This document shows, piece after piece, positions 63,459-64,000 of a stretch of DNA of 64,000 nt. The translations under genes were made by a program, and so were the position numbers. The first letter of the stretch is position 1. Every line of letters starts with the position of its first letter. This DNA is from Herbidospora mongoliensis (lineage in GTDB: Bacteria > Actinomycetota > Actinomycetes > Streptosporangiales > Streptosporangiaceae), in assembly GCF_001570545.1 (NCBI RefSeq), contig NZ_BBXD01000018.1, positions 77,782 through 141,781 of the forward strand, given 5' to 3'. The notes below the pieces were generated by a model that saw only the letters and a list, made by a program, of their open reading frames with translations, had not been told where the DNA came from and did no database searches.

Positions 63459-64000
63459 TCAGTGCGGGGAGACCCACTGGAGTGACAGGTCCGTGGTCTT
63501 GCGTTCGGTCCTGATCTCCATGAACTCGCCGAGGATCGTGGCGTGGTCGACGACGAGCAGGTCGCCCCGCTCGTGGTAGGTCGCCCGTTCGCTGACGAAG
63601 ACCGGGCCGCCCTCCGGATGCCGCAGCGCCTCGGCCACCGGGGCGGTCAGCAGGGCGGGCCTGATCCGTTCGGTCGCCCGGTGCACGCGCGCGCCGGCCT
63701 CGGCGAGCGCGGTGTAGAGCGGGGTCTCGGTGAAATCGGTCCCCTTGATCGCCGAGGCGTGGGGCTCGGCGATCCAGGAGATCTGATGGACGGCCGGGCG
63801 GCCCATGAGATGGCGTACCCGAACCAGTCTGAGAGCCCTGCCGTCGTCGAGCGGCAGTGAGCGCGGTACCGGGCGGATCGCGGCCGACAGCACCTCGGTC
63901 CGCAGCGGGTAGCCCTGCCTGCGGAGGTCGTCGCCGAGGCTGCGCAGCGTGTCGAGGGGATACTCCGCGCTGGCCGGCGTCACGTAGGTGCCGCGACCGG
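63459..64000 (-). CDS. GntR-family regulator with UTRA domain, cut by right edge
   Basis: At least 180 aa; the N terminus lies beyond base 64000. The first visible residues, GRGTYVTPAS, are the usual end of a GntR winged-helix domain. The rest is a UTRA effector domain: LRLVRVRHLMGRPAVHQISWI, GARVHRATERIRPALL, GGPVFVSERATYHERGDLLVVDHATILGEFMEIRTE. Effector unknown. It is transcribed towards the S8-sigma operon with about 115 bp between. Confidence 0.85.
   Translation of the reverse strand, partial: GRGTYVTPASAEYPLDTLRSLGDDLRRQGYPLRTEVLSAAIRPVPRSLPLDDGRALRLVRVRHLMGRPAVHQISWIAEPHASAIKGTDFTETPLYTALAEAGARVHRATERIRPALLTAPVAEALRHPEGGPVFVSERATYHERGDLLVVDHATILGEFMEIRTERKTTDLSLQWVSPH

Overview
This is chromosomal DNA of a high-GC filamentous actinobacterium. 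GTG and TTG starts are common, operons overlap by 4-8 bases (ATGA/GTGA), and the content includes a modular NRPS/PKS, an AfsR/SARP regulator, a Tat-exported glycosidase and CHAT/subtilase genes. The repertoire fits Streptosporangiales (Nonomuraea/Streptosporangium-like) best, but that is a judgement by feel. No rRNA, tRNA, IS element or CRISPR array was seen.

Layout. (1) 1-19.2 kb, minus strand: a translationally coupled hybrid assembly line transcribed leftwards: PKS (KS-AT-KR-DH-carrier), MbtH, LLM flavin monooxygenase, NRPS (A-T-C-A-T), NRPS (C-A-T) and NRPS (C-A-T-C-A..., running off the left edge). It is divergent from an MFS exporter and an alpha/beta hydrolase. (2) 21.4-22.2 kb: debris (a DUF4240 remnant and a LuxR-type HTH-only ORF). 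(3) 22.2-26.5 kb: a secreted CE1-type esterase with a ricin-B lectin domain and a Tat-exported GH95 alpha-L-fucosidase with a ricin-B domain. They converge on a strong terminator, and both carry LacI-type operators upstream. (4) 27.2-40 kb: an alpha-galactoside catabolic island: GH97 enzyme, sugar ABC importer, GH36 alpha-galactosidase, AraC regulator, then SDR, galactonate dehydratase, mutarotase-like protein, KDPG-type aldolase and a PfkB kinase. Together these make a De Ley-Doudoroff route from galactose to pyruvate plus glyceraldehyde-3-phosphate. (5) 40-41.4 kb: a TetR/SDR divergent pair with an operator between. (6) 41.4-47.3 kb: a SARP/NB-ARC/TPR regulator divergent from an sbnA-sbnB-rhomboid operon that should make L-2,3-diaminopropionate (Dap). 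(7) 47.3-64 kb: an epimerase, then a protease-rich accessory region: FGLLP-type membrane protein, TPR-CHAT protease, two intracellular subtilases, a papain-like protease, a beta-sandwich repeat protein interrupted by an amber codon, a lytic transglycosylase/M15-like protein, a DUF2589-like protein, an intact ECF sigma gene, an internally deleted sigma gene, their two paralogous satellite genes, and a GntR/UTRA regulator cut by the right edge.

How the parts connect. A near-identical 22-bp dyad lies about 50-70 bp upstream of both the PKS start and the sbnA start, in the same orientation to transcription. This suggests that the Dap genes and the assembly line are co-regulated although 25 kb of sugar metabolism separates them. 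In the right-hand region, a GTATCAG-(12-13 nt)-GTGCTCC-like element lies 34-40 nt before three start codons: the second subtilase, the DUF2589-like gene and the degenerate sigma gene. That ties these transcription units into one putative sigma-dependent regulon. The most likely undescribed system in the window is this sigma/CHAT/multi-protease cassette.
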